Notes: generated from the letters alone by a model not told the origin. 64,000 nucleotides of DNA from Gottschalkiaceae bacterium SANA (GCA_036323355.1 AP028876.1:1860001-1924000); one strand, 5' to 3'; shown: positions 45,418 through 53,676, counted from the stretch's first letter. Made by a program: numbers and translations.

Positions 45418-45950
45418 TTGATCAATCCTTTCTGCTTGGCAATGAAATATGCACAGATCGTTTTCGCATCATGAAGTTCCCCGCGCAGGATTCTTGATTC
45501 GAATTCGCTACATTCCATCCAGATCACTTCTACACATTCATCCTCATCAAGATCCTGTGCGCCACGTGATTGAATCTCATCAGCAAAATAGAGCTGAATT
45601 TTTTCATCGGTATAGCCGACAGATGGATAAATTTTTCCTAGATCCGTCATGGATTCGACAATAATGCCCGTTTCTTCACGCAACTCTCTTGCGGCGCAAA
45701 TCGAGCTTTCTTCCTGAAAATCCAATTTCCCAGCAGGAATTTCAAGAATCATTTGATCCATCGCTTTTCTATATTGTTGAACCAAAAGGATTTGCCCCTG
45801 ATCAACAAGCAAAATTCCAACACCACCCGGATGTTCAATAATTTCGCGCTTGGAATACTTTTGATCCGCCAATTCAACGGTATCAACACGCAATTTAATG
45901 ATTTTCCCGTCATATATTTTTTTCGAACTAATGGTTACTTCTTGCTTCAT
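45414..45950 (-). CDS. nudF: ADP-ribose pyrophosphatase (NUDIX)
   Basis: A 178-residue NUDIX hydrolase of the ADP-ribose pyrophosphatase group. The NUDIX box starts with GKLDFQEE and contains the catalytic RELREETG; the upstream beta strands (EHPGGVGILLVDQG and VQQYRKA) fit NudF. It would cleave ADP-ribose to AMP and ribose 5-phosphate. I start at the ATG at 45950; AAAGGAAC lies about 10 bases upstream. It overlaps the end of recN by 23 bases. Confidence 0.9.
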   Translation of the reverse strand: MKQEVTISSKKIYDGKIIKLRVDTVELADQKYSKREIIEHPGGVGILLVDQGQILLVQQYRKAMDQMILEIPAGKLDFQEESSICAARELREETGIIVESMTDLGKIYPSVGYTDEKIQLYFADEIQSRGAQDLDEDECVEVIWMECSEFESRILRGELHDAKTICAYFIAKQKGLIK

Positions 45951-47628
45951 AGTCAATTTGTTCCTTTCTCTTCTCTGCATAAATAATCATTTCTTTTGCA
46001 TACTCATGGCCAGAACGGGACGTTTCCTCACCCGATACCAATTGAGAAAGAGCGGTAATTCGCTCTTCGCCTCTTCGTTGAACGGCTTGGGTATACACTT
46101 GGTCCAGATCCGTTGTCTTTTGAAGCTGATAATAATGATCGGCAAAAGCAGCAATCTGAGGCTGATGCGTCACGCAAATCACCTGATGTTTCCGGCCTAA
46201 ATCATGTAATACTTCCGCAACTCTTAAGGCAGCCTTCCCACTCAAGCCTGAATCAATTTCATCAAAAACCATGGTATCAGTTGTACCCGATTCCCCCTGG
46301 CATATTAATAGCGCCAAAAGAATTCGAGAAGCTTCTCCACCTGAAGCAATTTTTCTCAATGGCATCAGGCTTGAACCAAGATTCGTACGAATAAAAAACT
46401 CAATTTCATCGTATCCAGAAACATTCAATTCAGAGCGTTGCGCCACTTGAACCTCAAAACAAGCATCGCGCATTTCCAAGCCTTGAATTTGCTCCGTAAT
46501 CAAGGTGGAAATCAACTGAGCTACTCGCTGTCGTTCCTGTGTTAAACGTTTAGCAGCCGCTTCCGTATTGGATTTGGCTTTTTGGCAATTGTCGAGCAGT
46601 TGACTTTTCTTTTCTGCCGCTTCCTTAAAATCAAACAATTGCTCTTGAATTCCACGAAGATAGATCAAGAGATCCGATAGATTCATATCGTATTTTCGAG
46701 TCAAATCATAATAGACTTGTAGTCGGTTCTCAATAACTTCCAATCGCTGCGGATTCAATTCAAGATCGAGTACAAGCTCGTTTATTGTTGCGCCCACCTC
46801 CAAAAAGGATTCTGTTATCACCGCTATTTCCGGTATAAAAGGCGTCAGTTTTTCATAATAACCCGCCAAAACCTCAAGGTCTTGGTGAAGCCCTTCTGTC
46901 AACTCAATCAAATGATCGCTTCCATGAATCCGATCCAGCACTTGCTGACCCCGTTTCACAATTTCTTTTCCATTTTCCAAAACACGCAATTCCTCTTCCA
47001 ACTCGTGAAGTTCTTCCTCACTCAGGTTAGCGGAATTCAATTCTTCTTCTTGAAACTTCAAAAAGCTTTCTTCCTTGGCAGATATCAAATTAGATTGAAA
47101 CATTTGATAAACTTGCAAGGTTTCTTGATAGAAATCCCATTGCTTCATATAATTTCGTATTGCATTCTGCAATTTATAATCGTTGTAGGCATCCAAATAC
47201 AACGGATGATAAGACTTTTTCATTAGGTCTACACTTTGATTTTGAGCATGCAAGAGGATTAAAGGACGAAATAATTCTCGTAAAAACCCCACTGTAATGT
47301 GCCGATGATTGAGTAAAATGCGTGAGGAACCCGTTCGATAGATTTGACGAAAGACAATCAAGCTTTCAATATCTTCCCATCCTTGATCCATCAAGACTTG
47401 CTGAATAGACTGAGGAATTTGATCCAGAACCATCTCCACAGATGCATATTCTTTTCCGTCGCGTATCATGCTACGATCAGCGCGCAAACCTGTCAACCAT
47501 GCAAAGGCTTCAAGAAAAATCGATTTGCCCGCTCCCGTTTCACCGGTTAAAATGTTTAATCCTGTCCCCAACGATAGTTGCAGATCTGCAATCGTAGCGA
47601 GGTTTTGTATGCGGATGTCTTTGATCAT
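45928..47628 (-). CDS. recN: DNA repair protein RecN
   Basis: A 566-residue SMC-like ATPase for double-strand break repair. Walker A GETGAGKSIFLEAF, a long central coiled coil (about residues 160-360), the ABC signature ASGGEASRILLAL and Walker B MVFDEIDSGLSGKAA are present. AGGAGAG precedes the ATG. It follows argR by 9 bases, a conserved pairing. No LexA box is seen immediately upstream of the gene. Confidence 0.97.
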   Translation of the reverse strand: MIKDIRIQNLATIADLQLSLGTGLNILTGETGAGKSIFLEAFAWLTGLRADRSMIRDGKEYASVEMVLDQIPQSIQQVLMDQGWEDIESLIVFRQIYRTGSSRILLNHRHITVGFLRELFRPLILLHAQNQSVDLMKKSYHPLYLDAYNDYKLQNAIRNYMKQWDFYQETLQVYQMFQSNLISAKEESFLKFQEEELNSANLSEEELHELEEELRVLENGKEIVKRGQQVLDRIHGSDHLIELTEGLHQDLEVLAGYYEKLTPFIPEIAVITESFLEVGATINELVLDLELNPQRLEVIENRLQVYYDLTRKYDMNLSDLLIYLRGIQEQLFDFKEAAEKKSQLLDNCQKAKSNTEAAAKRLTQERQRVAQLISTLITEQIQGLEMRDACFEVQVAQRSELNVSGYDEIEFFIRTNLGSSLMPLRKIASGGEASRILLALLICQGESGTTDTMVFDEIDSGLSGKAALRVAEVLHDLGRKHQVICVTHQPQIAAFADHYYQLQKTTDLDQVYTQAVQRRGEERITALSQLVSGEETSRSGHEYAKEMIIYAEKRKEQIDYEARSNH

Positions 47629-47637
47629 TTCACTCTC

Positions 47638-48093
47638 CTATTTTTCAATAATTTTATGAAATTCATCCTTAATTCCCTCCATATCCGCTTGATCGGATAT
47701 GGCAATAAAAACGGTATCGTCACCAGCAATTGTACCAATGATTTCTTGTAGGTCCAAAACATCAATCGCAGAGGCTGTAATGGAAGCAGCGCCAGAAATG
47801 GTTTTAATAATAATCATTCGTCCAGAGGAATTGATCGCCAAAACAGAATTCTTGAAAATATTCGTCAATCTCTCCCGCAGAGCGTCGAAGTTAGCCTCCA
47901 TCGTTGCATACTTATAGCGTCCATTTCTCGTCAAGGCCTTGATTAAACCCAATTCTTTCAAATCCCTCGACACCGTCGCCTGGGTAATCGAAAATCCATC
48001 TCGTTTCAAAAGTGCTGACAATTCTTCTTGTGTCTCAATTTCATGAAGCTTGATTAGTTTTAATATATGACTCTGTCTCGCATACTTTCTCAT
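47638..48093 (-). CDS. argR: Arginine repressor ArgR/AhrC
   Basis: A 151-residue arginine-responsive regulator. N-terminal winged helix (RDGFSITQATVSRDLKELGL) and C-terminal hexamerisation/arginine-binding domain ending in GTIAGDDTVFIAISDQ. It controls arginine synthesis and catabolism; no arginine genes are in the window. The ATG overlaps the tlyA stop by 4 bases. Confidence 0.95.
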   Translation of the reverse strand: MRKYARQSHILKLIKLHEIETQEELSALLKRDGFSITQATVSRDLKELGLIKALTRNGRYKYATMEANFDALRERLTNIFKNSVLAINSSGRMIIIKTISGAASITASAIDVLDLQEIIGTIAGDDTVFIAISDQADMEGIKDEFHKIIEK

Positions 48094-48887
48094 TTCTTTT
48101 CCCCCTTTTGATAAGCGTCAATTACGATTTTCTCTATCTCTTCAGCTGCTAATGAATCATTTTTATCTTCTTCAATATGCAAAAGGAACTCAACGTTCCC
48201 CTTTTTCCCTTGAATGGGAGAAGGAACCATCCCATGTAGATAATAGTGCTTAGCTTCCAATTCAAGAATTAATCGGCACAGACTTTGAAGCACAACCTTT
48301 GGATTTCTAACAATGCCACCCTTGGAAAGGGCTTTCTTCTCTGTCTCAAATTGCGGCTTGAACAAAAACAGAAACACTGCATCTTGTTCGGACAATCTTA
48401 ATACATCCGCCCAAATTTTCCGAATTGAAATAAAGGAAACATCTGCCACAACAACATTCGGTTTCGTTCTCAACTCAATGGGGTCTATTGATCGAATATC
48501 TCGATTTTCCATCACTTGAACGCTCGCATTACACCTTAGGGAATCGTTCAATTGACAATCTCCCACATCAATCGCATAGACGTATTTCGCGCCATGATTC
48601 AAAAGGCATTGAGTAAAACCGCCTGTTGAAGCACCGACATCCATACACACTTGATCGTGTATCGATACGTCAAATTCTTGTAGTGCAGCTTCGAGTTTTA
48701 ATCCTCCACGACTTACAAAGGGAATGGAATTGCGGCTTTCTTCAATTCGATCCCCTTGGTGAATGGAACGGCTGGGTTTTTTTATCACACGCCCATTCAC
48801 GGTAAAATCGCCATTCTTTATTCTTTGAACAGCCCTTGAACGACTGATTTCTTCAAACAATTCAGTTATTGCTATATCAAAACGCAT
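48090..48887 (-). CDS. tlyA: TlyA-family rRNA (cytidine-2'-O)-methyltransferase
   Basis: A 265-residue protein with an N-terminal S4 domain (SRSRAVQRIKNGDFTVNGRVIKKPS) and an FtsJ-like Rossmann methyltransferase (VCMDVGASTGGFTQCLLNHG). Members methylate 16S and/or 23S rRNA and affect capreomycin sensitivity; Bacillus calls it YqxC. It overlaps the preceding oapA stop by one base (TAATG). The ispA-(dxs)-tlyA-argR-recN order is standard; dxs is absent here. Confidence 0.94.
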   Translation of the reverse strand: MRFDIAITELFEEISRSRAVQRIKNGDFTVNGRVIKKPSRSIHQGDRIEESRNSIPFVSRGGLKLEAALQEFDVSIHDQVCMDVGASTGGFTQCLLNHGAKYVYAIDVGDCQLNDSLRCNASVQVMENRDIRSIDPIELRTKPNVVVADVSFISIRKIWADVLRLSEQDAVFLFLFKPQFETEKKALSKGGIVRNPKVVLQSLCRLILELEAKHYYLHGMVPSPIQGKKGNVEFLLHIEEDKNDSLAAEEIEKIVIDAYQKGEKK

Positions 48888-49453
48888 TATTTCTTCTTTC
48901 CCTTCTTAAGATCCTTCATTATACGAATATGAAATCGTTCATCTAAAATCTGTAGGATCCGAGCAACCTCTAAAACAATTTCCTTGTGACGAGATAAAGC
49001 TAACTCTTTCCCAAATGCCTTTCCACCTACGGTCATTGCAGCAAGAACACCGCTGAACACCACAGAAAGCCAAAATAAATCTTGTTCTGGAAAGCGTGAA
49101 ACAACACGAAAGATAATAGAAGCACCTGCAGCACCACTAATAATTCCGCAAATATCCCCAATAACATCATTGCAGAAATTCGATACTTGGCTTGCATTGC
49201 GCACCAATAAAACCGCATACTTCGCCCGATAGTTTCCCTTCGCCGACATGGCGTGAAAGGGTTTTTCGGAGCTCGCGGCCACCGCTATTCCAATGGTATC
49301 AAAAACAACCCCTACAAATACAATGAAAAACAGAATCAAGAAAGCCAAAACAAGATACGCTCGGCTGATGACCTGATCTGAAACAAGGCTCGTAAAGATT
49401 GCTAGTATAAATGTTATCAATATAGTTTTATAGATCCAATTATATCGTTTCAT
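48887..49453 (-). CDS. oapA: OLE-associated membrane protein OapA
   Basis: A 188-residue membrane protein with hydrophobic segments at about residues 9-30, 33-60, 98-118 and 125-148. The segment NDVIGDICG supplies a DxxxD motif (D96, D100). OapA of Halalkalibacterium halodurans is a small multi-pass protein with a conserved DxxxD that anchors OLE RNA to the membrane; its gene lies immediately downstream of the RNA, before yqxC/tlyA. Size, topology, motif and position all agree. The ATG has AAAGGAG at 49458-49464, 4 bases upstream, adjoining the RNA's terminator. The identification is from context and motif, not alignment. Confidence 0.85.
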   Translation of the reverse strand: MKRYNWIYKTILITFILAIFTSLVSDQVISRAYLVLAFLILFFIVFVGVVFDTIGIAVAASSEKPFHAMSAKGNYRAKYAVLLVRNASQVSNFCNDVIGDICGIISGAAGASIIFRVVSRFPEQDLFWLSVVFSGVLAAMTVGGKAFGKELALSRHKEIVLEVARILQILDERFHIRIMKDLKKGKKK

Positions 49454-49464
49454 ATGACTCCTTT

Positions 49465-49492
49465 AAAAAAGCTGATAGCATAGGCTACCAGC
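49465..49492 (-). terminator. Intrinsic terminator at the end of the OLE RNA
   Basis: Minus-strand GCTGGTAGC, loop CTAT, GCTATCAGC (one G-T wobble), then six Ts that lead straight into the oapA ribosome binding site. Some read-through into oapA is therefore likely. Confidence 0.9.
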
Positions 49493-50042
49493 TAATAGAT
49501 GGAGGGTTAATGGTAAATTTTGCGGCTTAGGTCCAGCAGGATTTCCCAAACGAAAACTGCCTGTCGCCATAGCAGCGGTTCCCCTTTCATTTCGTTTCAT
49601 CCGCGTCGCCACAAGAAGAGCTGGATCACCACTTAGGCCACACTGCAATCCCAATAACCACGAAGTCTAGGAGTTTTCCTCTACAACCTCTGCGTATCCT
49701 TATCCGCTTTTGCAGAAAGGGTTTCAATAGCAAAGCGTTTTGTCTCTTGGCCTTCGAGCCAAAACACCGATCTATTATCCACCGTTCCCACTCATGGCAG
49801 GCTACGCTGCAGCGAGTTTACACTCTCTGCAGGTGTTATCTTATTACGCTTCCATAATAAGTCTCCACGGAGGTAGGGTCATCGCCCGCATGCCATTGCA
49901 GATCGCCCCATCCTCCTTACTCCCAGAATCTCCCCCCGACTGGGCGTCAGAAGAATCAACCAGGAACTTCATCGATATGCCCTTTGACGGATTTTTGGCC
50001 CCGCCTTCAGGATACGTTCAGTTGACTAGAATACTTTTCCAT
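49465..50042 (-). ncRNA. ole: OLE RNA (ornate, large, extremophilic)
   Basis: About 570 bases transcribed from the minus strand with no usable reading frame, a consensus promoter at its 5' end and an intrinsic terminator at its 3' end. It is rich in hairpins: CTGCAG-A-GAGT, tetraloop GTAA, ACTC-G-CTGCAG at 49807-49832 (a GNRA-capped helix), CTTATTA/TAATAAG at 49840-49861, and TTGGC/GCCAA near 49747-49762. Established knowledge: OLE RNAs are about 600 nt, occur in Clostridia and alkaliphilic Bacilli, lie in the nusB-xse-ispA-tlyA-argR-recN neighbourhood and precede oapA. All these hold here. The RNA forms a membrane RNP implicated in stress tolerance; its biochemistry is unresolved. I have not matched it to the Rfam model. 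Confidence 0.85.
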
Positions 50043-50048
50043 CAATTT

Positions 50049-50077
50049 ATTATAGCATGAACTTGTTTTTTGGACAA
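50049..50077 (-). promoter_or_regulatory. OLE RNA promoter
   Basis: Minus-strand TTGTCC (50072-50077), 17-base spacer, TATAAT (50049-50054). It begins right after the ispA stop codon (50079-50081) and predicts a start near 50042. Confidence 0.85.
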
Positions 50078-50078
50078 A

Positions 50079-50939
50079 TTAACATCGCCGATTTAATAAT
50101 TCTTTTACAATGGTTTGTAATTCTTGATGATTTGCAAAGGATGATAGGAGCTTGTCTGCTTGTTTAAAGAGTTCTTGGATGGTTTCCCGAGTCCGTTCAA
50201 CCCCATATACTTTCAAAAAGGTTAGTTTTTCATTCTTATCATCAGAGCCAATGGGTTTTCCCAACTCTTCTTCAGTTGAGAAGACATCCAAAAGATCATC
50301 CTGCAGTTGAAATGCGTAGCCGATCACTTCACCCAAAGATTTCAGGGTTTCACATTCTTCCTCGCTTGCCCCCCCCACGATACCGCCAACTTCCAAGGCT
50401 GTTCGAATCAGGGATGCAGTTTTCTTTTGATGGATAAAAATTAAATCGTTTTCATCTGCTTCTTTTCCTTCAAAGAGGAGATCTGCTGATTGACCACCGA
50501 TCATCCCCTGGATCCCCGAAGCAGTAAAAAGAGAATGCGCCGCCCTCAAAACTATTTTCGCATCTTCAGCTGATAATCCAGCTTCAATGACAAGCTCAAT
50601 TGCCTGGTTTAACAAGCCGTCTCCAGCCAAAATCGCATTCGCCTCTCCATGGGCAATATGGCAAGAAGGACGTCCACGTCTCAAGTCATCATCATCCATT
50701 GCTGGCAGATCGTCATGGATCAAAGAATAGGTATGAATCATTTCGAGGGCCGCCGCATAGGGATATACCACTTCTTCTTGATCTTGGAACAAACGATAGG
50801 CTGCAACCATCAAAGCGGGACGGATACGCTTGCCACCCGCCAATAAACTATAGCGCATAGCATCGATCACAGGTGCTTCATAAGACGATCGTTGTAGAAT
50901 TGACTCTGATAAAAAGACTTCAAACTTTTCTTTGTTCAT
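50079..50939 (-). CDS. ispA: Polyprenyl (farnesyl/geranylgeranyl) diphosphate synthase
   Basis: A 286-residue trans-prenyltransferase. The first aspartate-rich motif is DDLPAMDDDDLRRGRPSCH and the second is LQDDLLDV. It condenses isopentenyl diphosphate with allylic diphosphates, using precursors of the MEP pathway that ends with IspH (encoded at 22.9 kb). The ATG overlaps the xseB stop by 4 bases. The OLE promoter starts at its stop. Confidence 0.95.
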   Translation of the reverse strand: MNKEKFEVFLSESILQRSSYEAPVIDAMRYSLLAGGKRIRPALMVAAYRLFQDQEEVVYPYAAALEMIHTYSLIHDDLPAMDDDDLRRGRPSCHIAHGEANAILAGDGLLNQAIELVIEAGLSAEDAKIVLRAAHSLFTASGIQGMIGGQSADLLFEGKEADENDLIFIHQKKTASLIRTALEVGGIVGGASEEECETLKSLGEVIGYAFQLQDDLLDVFSTEEELGKPIGSDDKNEKLTFLKVYGVERTRETIQELFKQADKLLSSFANHQELQTIVKELLNRRC

Positions 50940-51145
50940 CCCTCTGTATCCTCCGTATCCAAAAAGATCGTGTGGATTTCTCTTTTGGCTGTATCTAAGA
51001 TCTGATTCCCCTCGTGAGTCAACGCTTTTAATTGCTTTGCTTTTTCCATCATGGTACTTAAATCCATGCTTTCATTTTCTTTTAGTTGTCGATTCAATTG
51101 CTCAATTTCCTTGAATATTTCATCGAAACGTTTATAGCTTTCCAT
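50936..51145 (-). CDS. xseB: Exodeoxyribonuclease VII small subunit
   Basis: A 69-residue XseB. The family core is FDEIFKEIEQLNRQLKENE followed by a helix with METAKQLKAL-like sequence. It forms exonuclease VII with XseA, degrading single-stranded DNA. It overlaps xseA by 14 bases and ispA by 4. Confidence 0.94.
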   Translation of the reverse strand: MESYKRFDEIFKEIEQLNRQLKENESMDLSTMMEKAKQLKALTHEGNQILDTAKREIHTIFLDTEDTEG

Positions 51146-52304
51146 CTTGTTCCTCCTCAGCTAGAAGAATTTTTTGACTTGTATGTAAACCATGGAGTTG
51201 ATAAACCCCAGGCAAGAGTGCTTGATCATTCCTTGCATATTGTCCTTCTTCGTTTTGAATAAAAAAACGAAACGACTCCCATTGTTTTGACAAGGAGACT
51301 TCAGTTTCCCGAGAATCGGCAAGGAATCGATTCCATGTATCCAGTTGATTGAGACACTCGCGAAAGATACGATTGCGTCGGTTTGAAAATGCCAAACTCA
51401 GTTTCCCGATTCGCTGTTCGATTTCTCGTGCCATAAGCCGTTGGCTTTTCGATTGTAAGGATTCAATTTCTTTCAAATAAAAAGTAATTTCAACCCTTGC
51501 TTTCCATTCCTCTTCAACCAAACGTTGACGAACTTGTAAAATTGTTGGGACCGCTAGCTCTGCAGCTCCCGTGGGTGTAGAAGCACGTGCATCGGCTGCA
51601 AATTCAGCAAAGGTCCAATCCTTTTCATGCCCAACTGCTGCAATCACTGGGACTTTTGACTGAAATACCGATTCAACCACGCCCATGTTGTCAAAGACCT
51701 CCAGATCGCTCGTATCTCCGCCTCCACGCGTTAGAATCACACAGTCTACCTTTTGCCTTGCGATACGTCGAAACGCCATCTGGATAGCTTCAGCCGCTTG
51801 TTCCCCCTGAACCAATACCGGAACCACCACCAATTCCACAAAAGGATAGCGCCGTTCTATATTCTTGCGCACATCGTCGATGGCAGCGCCATCCTTCGAT
51901 GTAATCAAACCAATTTTTGTCGGATACTTTTTCAAGCTTCGCTGATTGATAAAAAGGCCCTTTTTTTTCATTTCTTCAAATTGCAAATTTCGTTGAATGG
52001 CCCGCTCTTCTTTTTTTGACATTTCAACCGATTCAACATGGAGGCGCAGGGTTCCCCGTTTGCTGTAATACCGTACAGCCCCGGTTACAATGTATTCATT
52101 CCCCTCAACCATCTTCTCTTCAATCGCTTGAAACGAAACACAGGCCAACATTGCATTTTCATCTTTCAAATGAAAAAAAGACCACTGATTCGTCTGCCTC
52201 AGATTGGCCAGTTCTCCAACAACGCGAATTTTTCTAAGTACAGGGTCCGTTCGCAAATGTTCTTCGATATAGTAATTGATCTGACTAACCTGTAAAGGAT
52301 TCAT
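51132..52304 (-). CDS. xseA: Exodeoxyribonuclease VII large subunit
   Basis: A 390-residue catalytic subunit. An N-terminal OB fold (VVGELANLRQTNQWSFFHLKD) precedes the nuclease domain with IGLITSKDGAAIDDV, CVILTRGGGDTSDLEVFD and VGHEKDWTFAEFAADARASTPTGAAE, then a coiled coil. GGAGG lies 7 bases before the ATG at 52304; longer in-frame extensions reach into the upstream gene. It overlaps the TsaD paralogue by 20 bases. The protein is slightly shorter than the usual 400-450 residues. Confidence 0.95.
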   Translation of the reverse strand: MNPLQVSQINYYIEEHLRTDPVLRKIRVVGELANLRQTNQWSFFHLKDENAMLACVSFQAIEEKMVEGNEYIVTGAVRYYSKRGTLRLHVESVEMSKKEERAIQRNLQFEEMKKKGLFINQRSLKKYPTKIGLITSKDGAAIDDVRKNIERRYPFVELVVVPVLVQGEQAAEAIQMAFRRIARQKVDCVILTRGGGDTSDLEVFDNMGVVESVFQSKVPVIAAVGHEKDWTFAEFAADARASTPTGAAELAVPTILQVRQRLVEEEWKARVEITFYLKEIESLQSKSQRLMAREIEQRIGKLSLAFSNRRNRIFRECLNQLDTWNRFLADSRETEVSLSKQWESFRFFIQNEEGQYARNDQALLPGVYQLHGLHTSQKILLAEEEQDGKL

Positions 52305-53244
52305 TGAATTCCCTCCATGCATACCAGGCGCATCCCAATGCATGATCCGCCGAATAGTCACCTCGCACAAAAAGCAAGGAAAGATCAAGATCTTTCAAAA
52401 GTCTTTGGAGCGTCTCTCGAATATATGTACTTTCTGCAACGCCGCCAACCAAAATAATTCTACGTCGATTCCTTTTCTTCGCTTCGTACCGAATCATTTC
52501 TGCCAAACTTTTAGATATATGACTAAAAAGCGTTGCAGCAATGGTCTCGGACTCTTCTTGATCTATCATCTTGTTTTGAAACCAGGTCTCAATACCAGAT
52601 AAATTCCACCAATCGTCATCGCGGTGAATTCGACTTTTCGTCTTCAAAGGTGTCCCTTGAATTGCCAATCGATCAAGCCATGGACCAGCGGGAAACTCAC
52701 CATGAAGAGCAACACCTATTCGATCAATCAATTGACCGAAACTAATGTCCTTGCTACCGCCAATCAAATTTGCACCCCATTCATTCCAATGGTTCAAATC
52801 CAAAATTTCTGTTGTTCCGCCCGATAAATGAAACACCAAACAAGGCTCAGGGGCAACGCGTTCAAAAAAATCAGCCGCATATAGGTGATTCATTTGATGA
52901 GAAATTTGTACAAGCGGCGCATGATAAATTGCAGCCAGCGATTTTGCAAATGCCATGCCAGCCTCGAATACCGGCATATAGGATTCTTTTGCATCCCTCG
53001 GTTTTGACGATACGGCGATCCCTGCTACTTTTCCATTCTGAAGGACTTTTGCTGCATCTTCAATCAGACAAGGTAAATTTTGTATATGCTGAAAAAGGGC
53101 TTCCTGTTGCCGAAGCCCTCGTTTTCCTTCAGGAACCCTCAAAATCTTTTTTTCTGCAAAAAGGATTTGTTGATTCTCATCAAGCACAAGCAGTGAAGTT
53201 GTATATGCACTTGTATCAATCCCCAGAAAGAGTCTCTTCTGCAT
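52285..53244 (-). CDS. TsaD/Kae1 paralogue (M22-like, ASKHA fold)
   Basis: A 319-residue member of the Kae1/TsaD superfamily, not canonical TsaD. It keeps GIDTSAYTTSL (phosphate-1 loop), the metal pair HQMNH, SGGTTE and the PAGPWLDRLA region, but the segment normally reading GEAFDK is SFGQLIDR, and GGVAAN is GGVAES. Such a paralogue next to nusB and xseA recurs in Clostridia. True TsaD works with TsaB/TsaE in t6A37 tRNA modification; what this variant does is unknown. It takes the slot where folD lies in Bacillus. It overlaps nusB by 29 bases and xseA by 20. Confidence 0.85.
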   Translation of the reverse strand: MQKRLFLGIDTSAYTTSLLVLDENQQILFAEKKILRVPEGKRGLRQQEALFQHIQNLPCLIEDAAKVLQNGKVAGIAVSSKPRDAKESYMPVFEAGMAFAKSLAAIYHAPLVQISHQMNHLYAADFFERVAPEPCLVFHLSGGTTEILDLNHWNEWGANLIGGSKDISFGQLIDRIGVALHGEFPAGPWLDRLAIQGTPLKTKSRIHRDDDWWNLSGIETWFQNKMIDQEESETIAATLFSHISKSLAEMIRYEAKKRNRRRIILVGGVAESTYIRETLQRLLKDLDLSLLFVRGDYSADHALGCAWYAWREFNESFTG

Positions 53245-53656
53245 ACCCGTTCCCCTTCACAAAGCCTGCCAATACTCCATTGATAAATTTCGAAGATCCC
53301 TCTCCACCATATTTCTTGGCCAATTCGATCGCCTCATTGATTACGACTGCATAGGGCGCGTCATCACGCTCCGAAAGTTCATAAGCCGCAACAAGCAATA
53401 AACTGCCGTCCACCTTGGTCAATCGATCGAAGGTCCAATTTTCCAAATAGGCTTCATAGCTATATTGAATATCATAACGACGTTCTAAAATCCATTGATA
53501 AGCCTGAAGCAAACGTTCCTGATCTTTCTCTTTCACTTTTGTATCCATTTCTTCCTGGCATGACAAGATTAATTGAGAAAAATCAGCTTCCTTCACCTCA
53601 AAAAAACCGCTGTATACCAAACGAAACAATAACTCACGAAAATGTATAGCTTTCAT
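53216..53656 (-). CDS. nusB: Transcription antitermination protein NusB
   Basis: A 146-residue NusB. It binds boxA RNA with S10 and takes part in rRNA antitermination. Features: FRELLFRLVYSGFF at the N terminus, VDGSLLLVAAYEL and the C-terminal APYAVVINEAIELAKKYGGEGSSKFINGVL. GGAGGAG precedes the ATG at 53656; a GTG five codons upstream overlaps it. It follows asp23 and a hairpin. Confidence 0.95.
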   Translation of the reverse strand: MKAIHFRELLFRLVYSGFFEVKEADFSQLILSCQEEMDTKVKEKDQERLLQAYQWILERRYDIQYSYEAYLENWTFDRLTKVDGSLLLVAAYELSERDDAPYAVVINEAIELAKKYGGEGSSKFINGVLAGFVKGNGYAEETLSGD

Positions 53657-53676
53657 AACCTTCTCCTCCACAAAAC

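Noticed and set aside
47336-47347. LexA-like GAACCCGTTC inside recN
   Set aside because: The half-sites are only 2 bases apart instead of 4 and lie deep in coding sequence.
49463-49654. Minus-strand 63-codon frame at the 3' end of the same gap
   Set aside because: It covers the terminator hairpin, has no Shine-Dalgarno and no family resemblance; better explained as structured RNA.
49465-50042. RNase P RNA, tmRNA or a group II intron in the gap
   Set aside because: No RNase P core (GAGGAAAGTCCGGGCT-like), no tmRNA tRNA-like ends, and no reverse transcriptase or intron domain V pattern. Gene context fits OLE instead.
49740-50060. Open frame of 106 codons on the plus strand in the ispA-oapA gap
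   Set aside because: It has no ribosome binding site, no recognisable protein pattern, and runs antisense to a promoter-and-terminator-bounded RNA gene. It is a chance frame in the OLE RNA.
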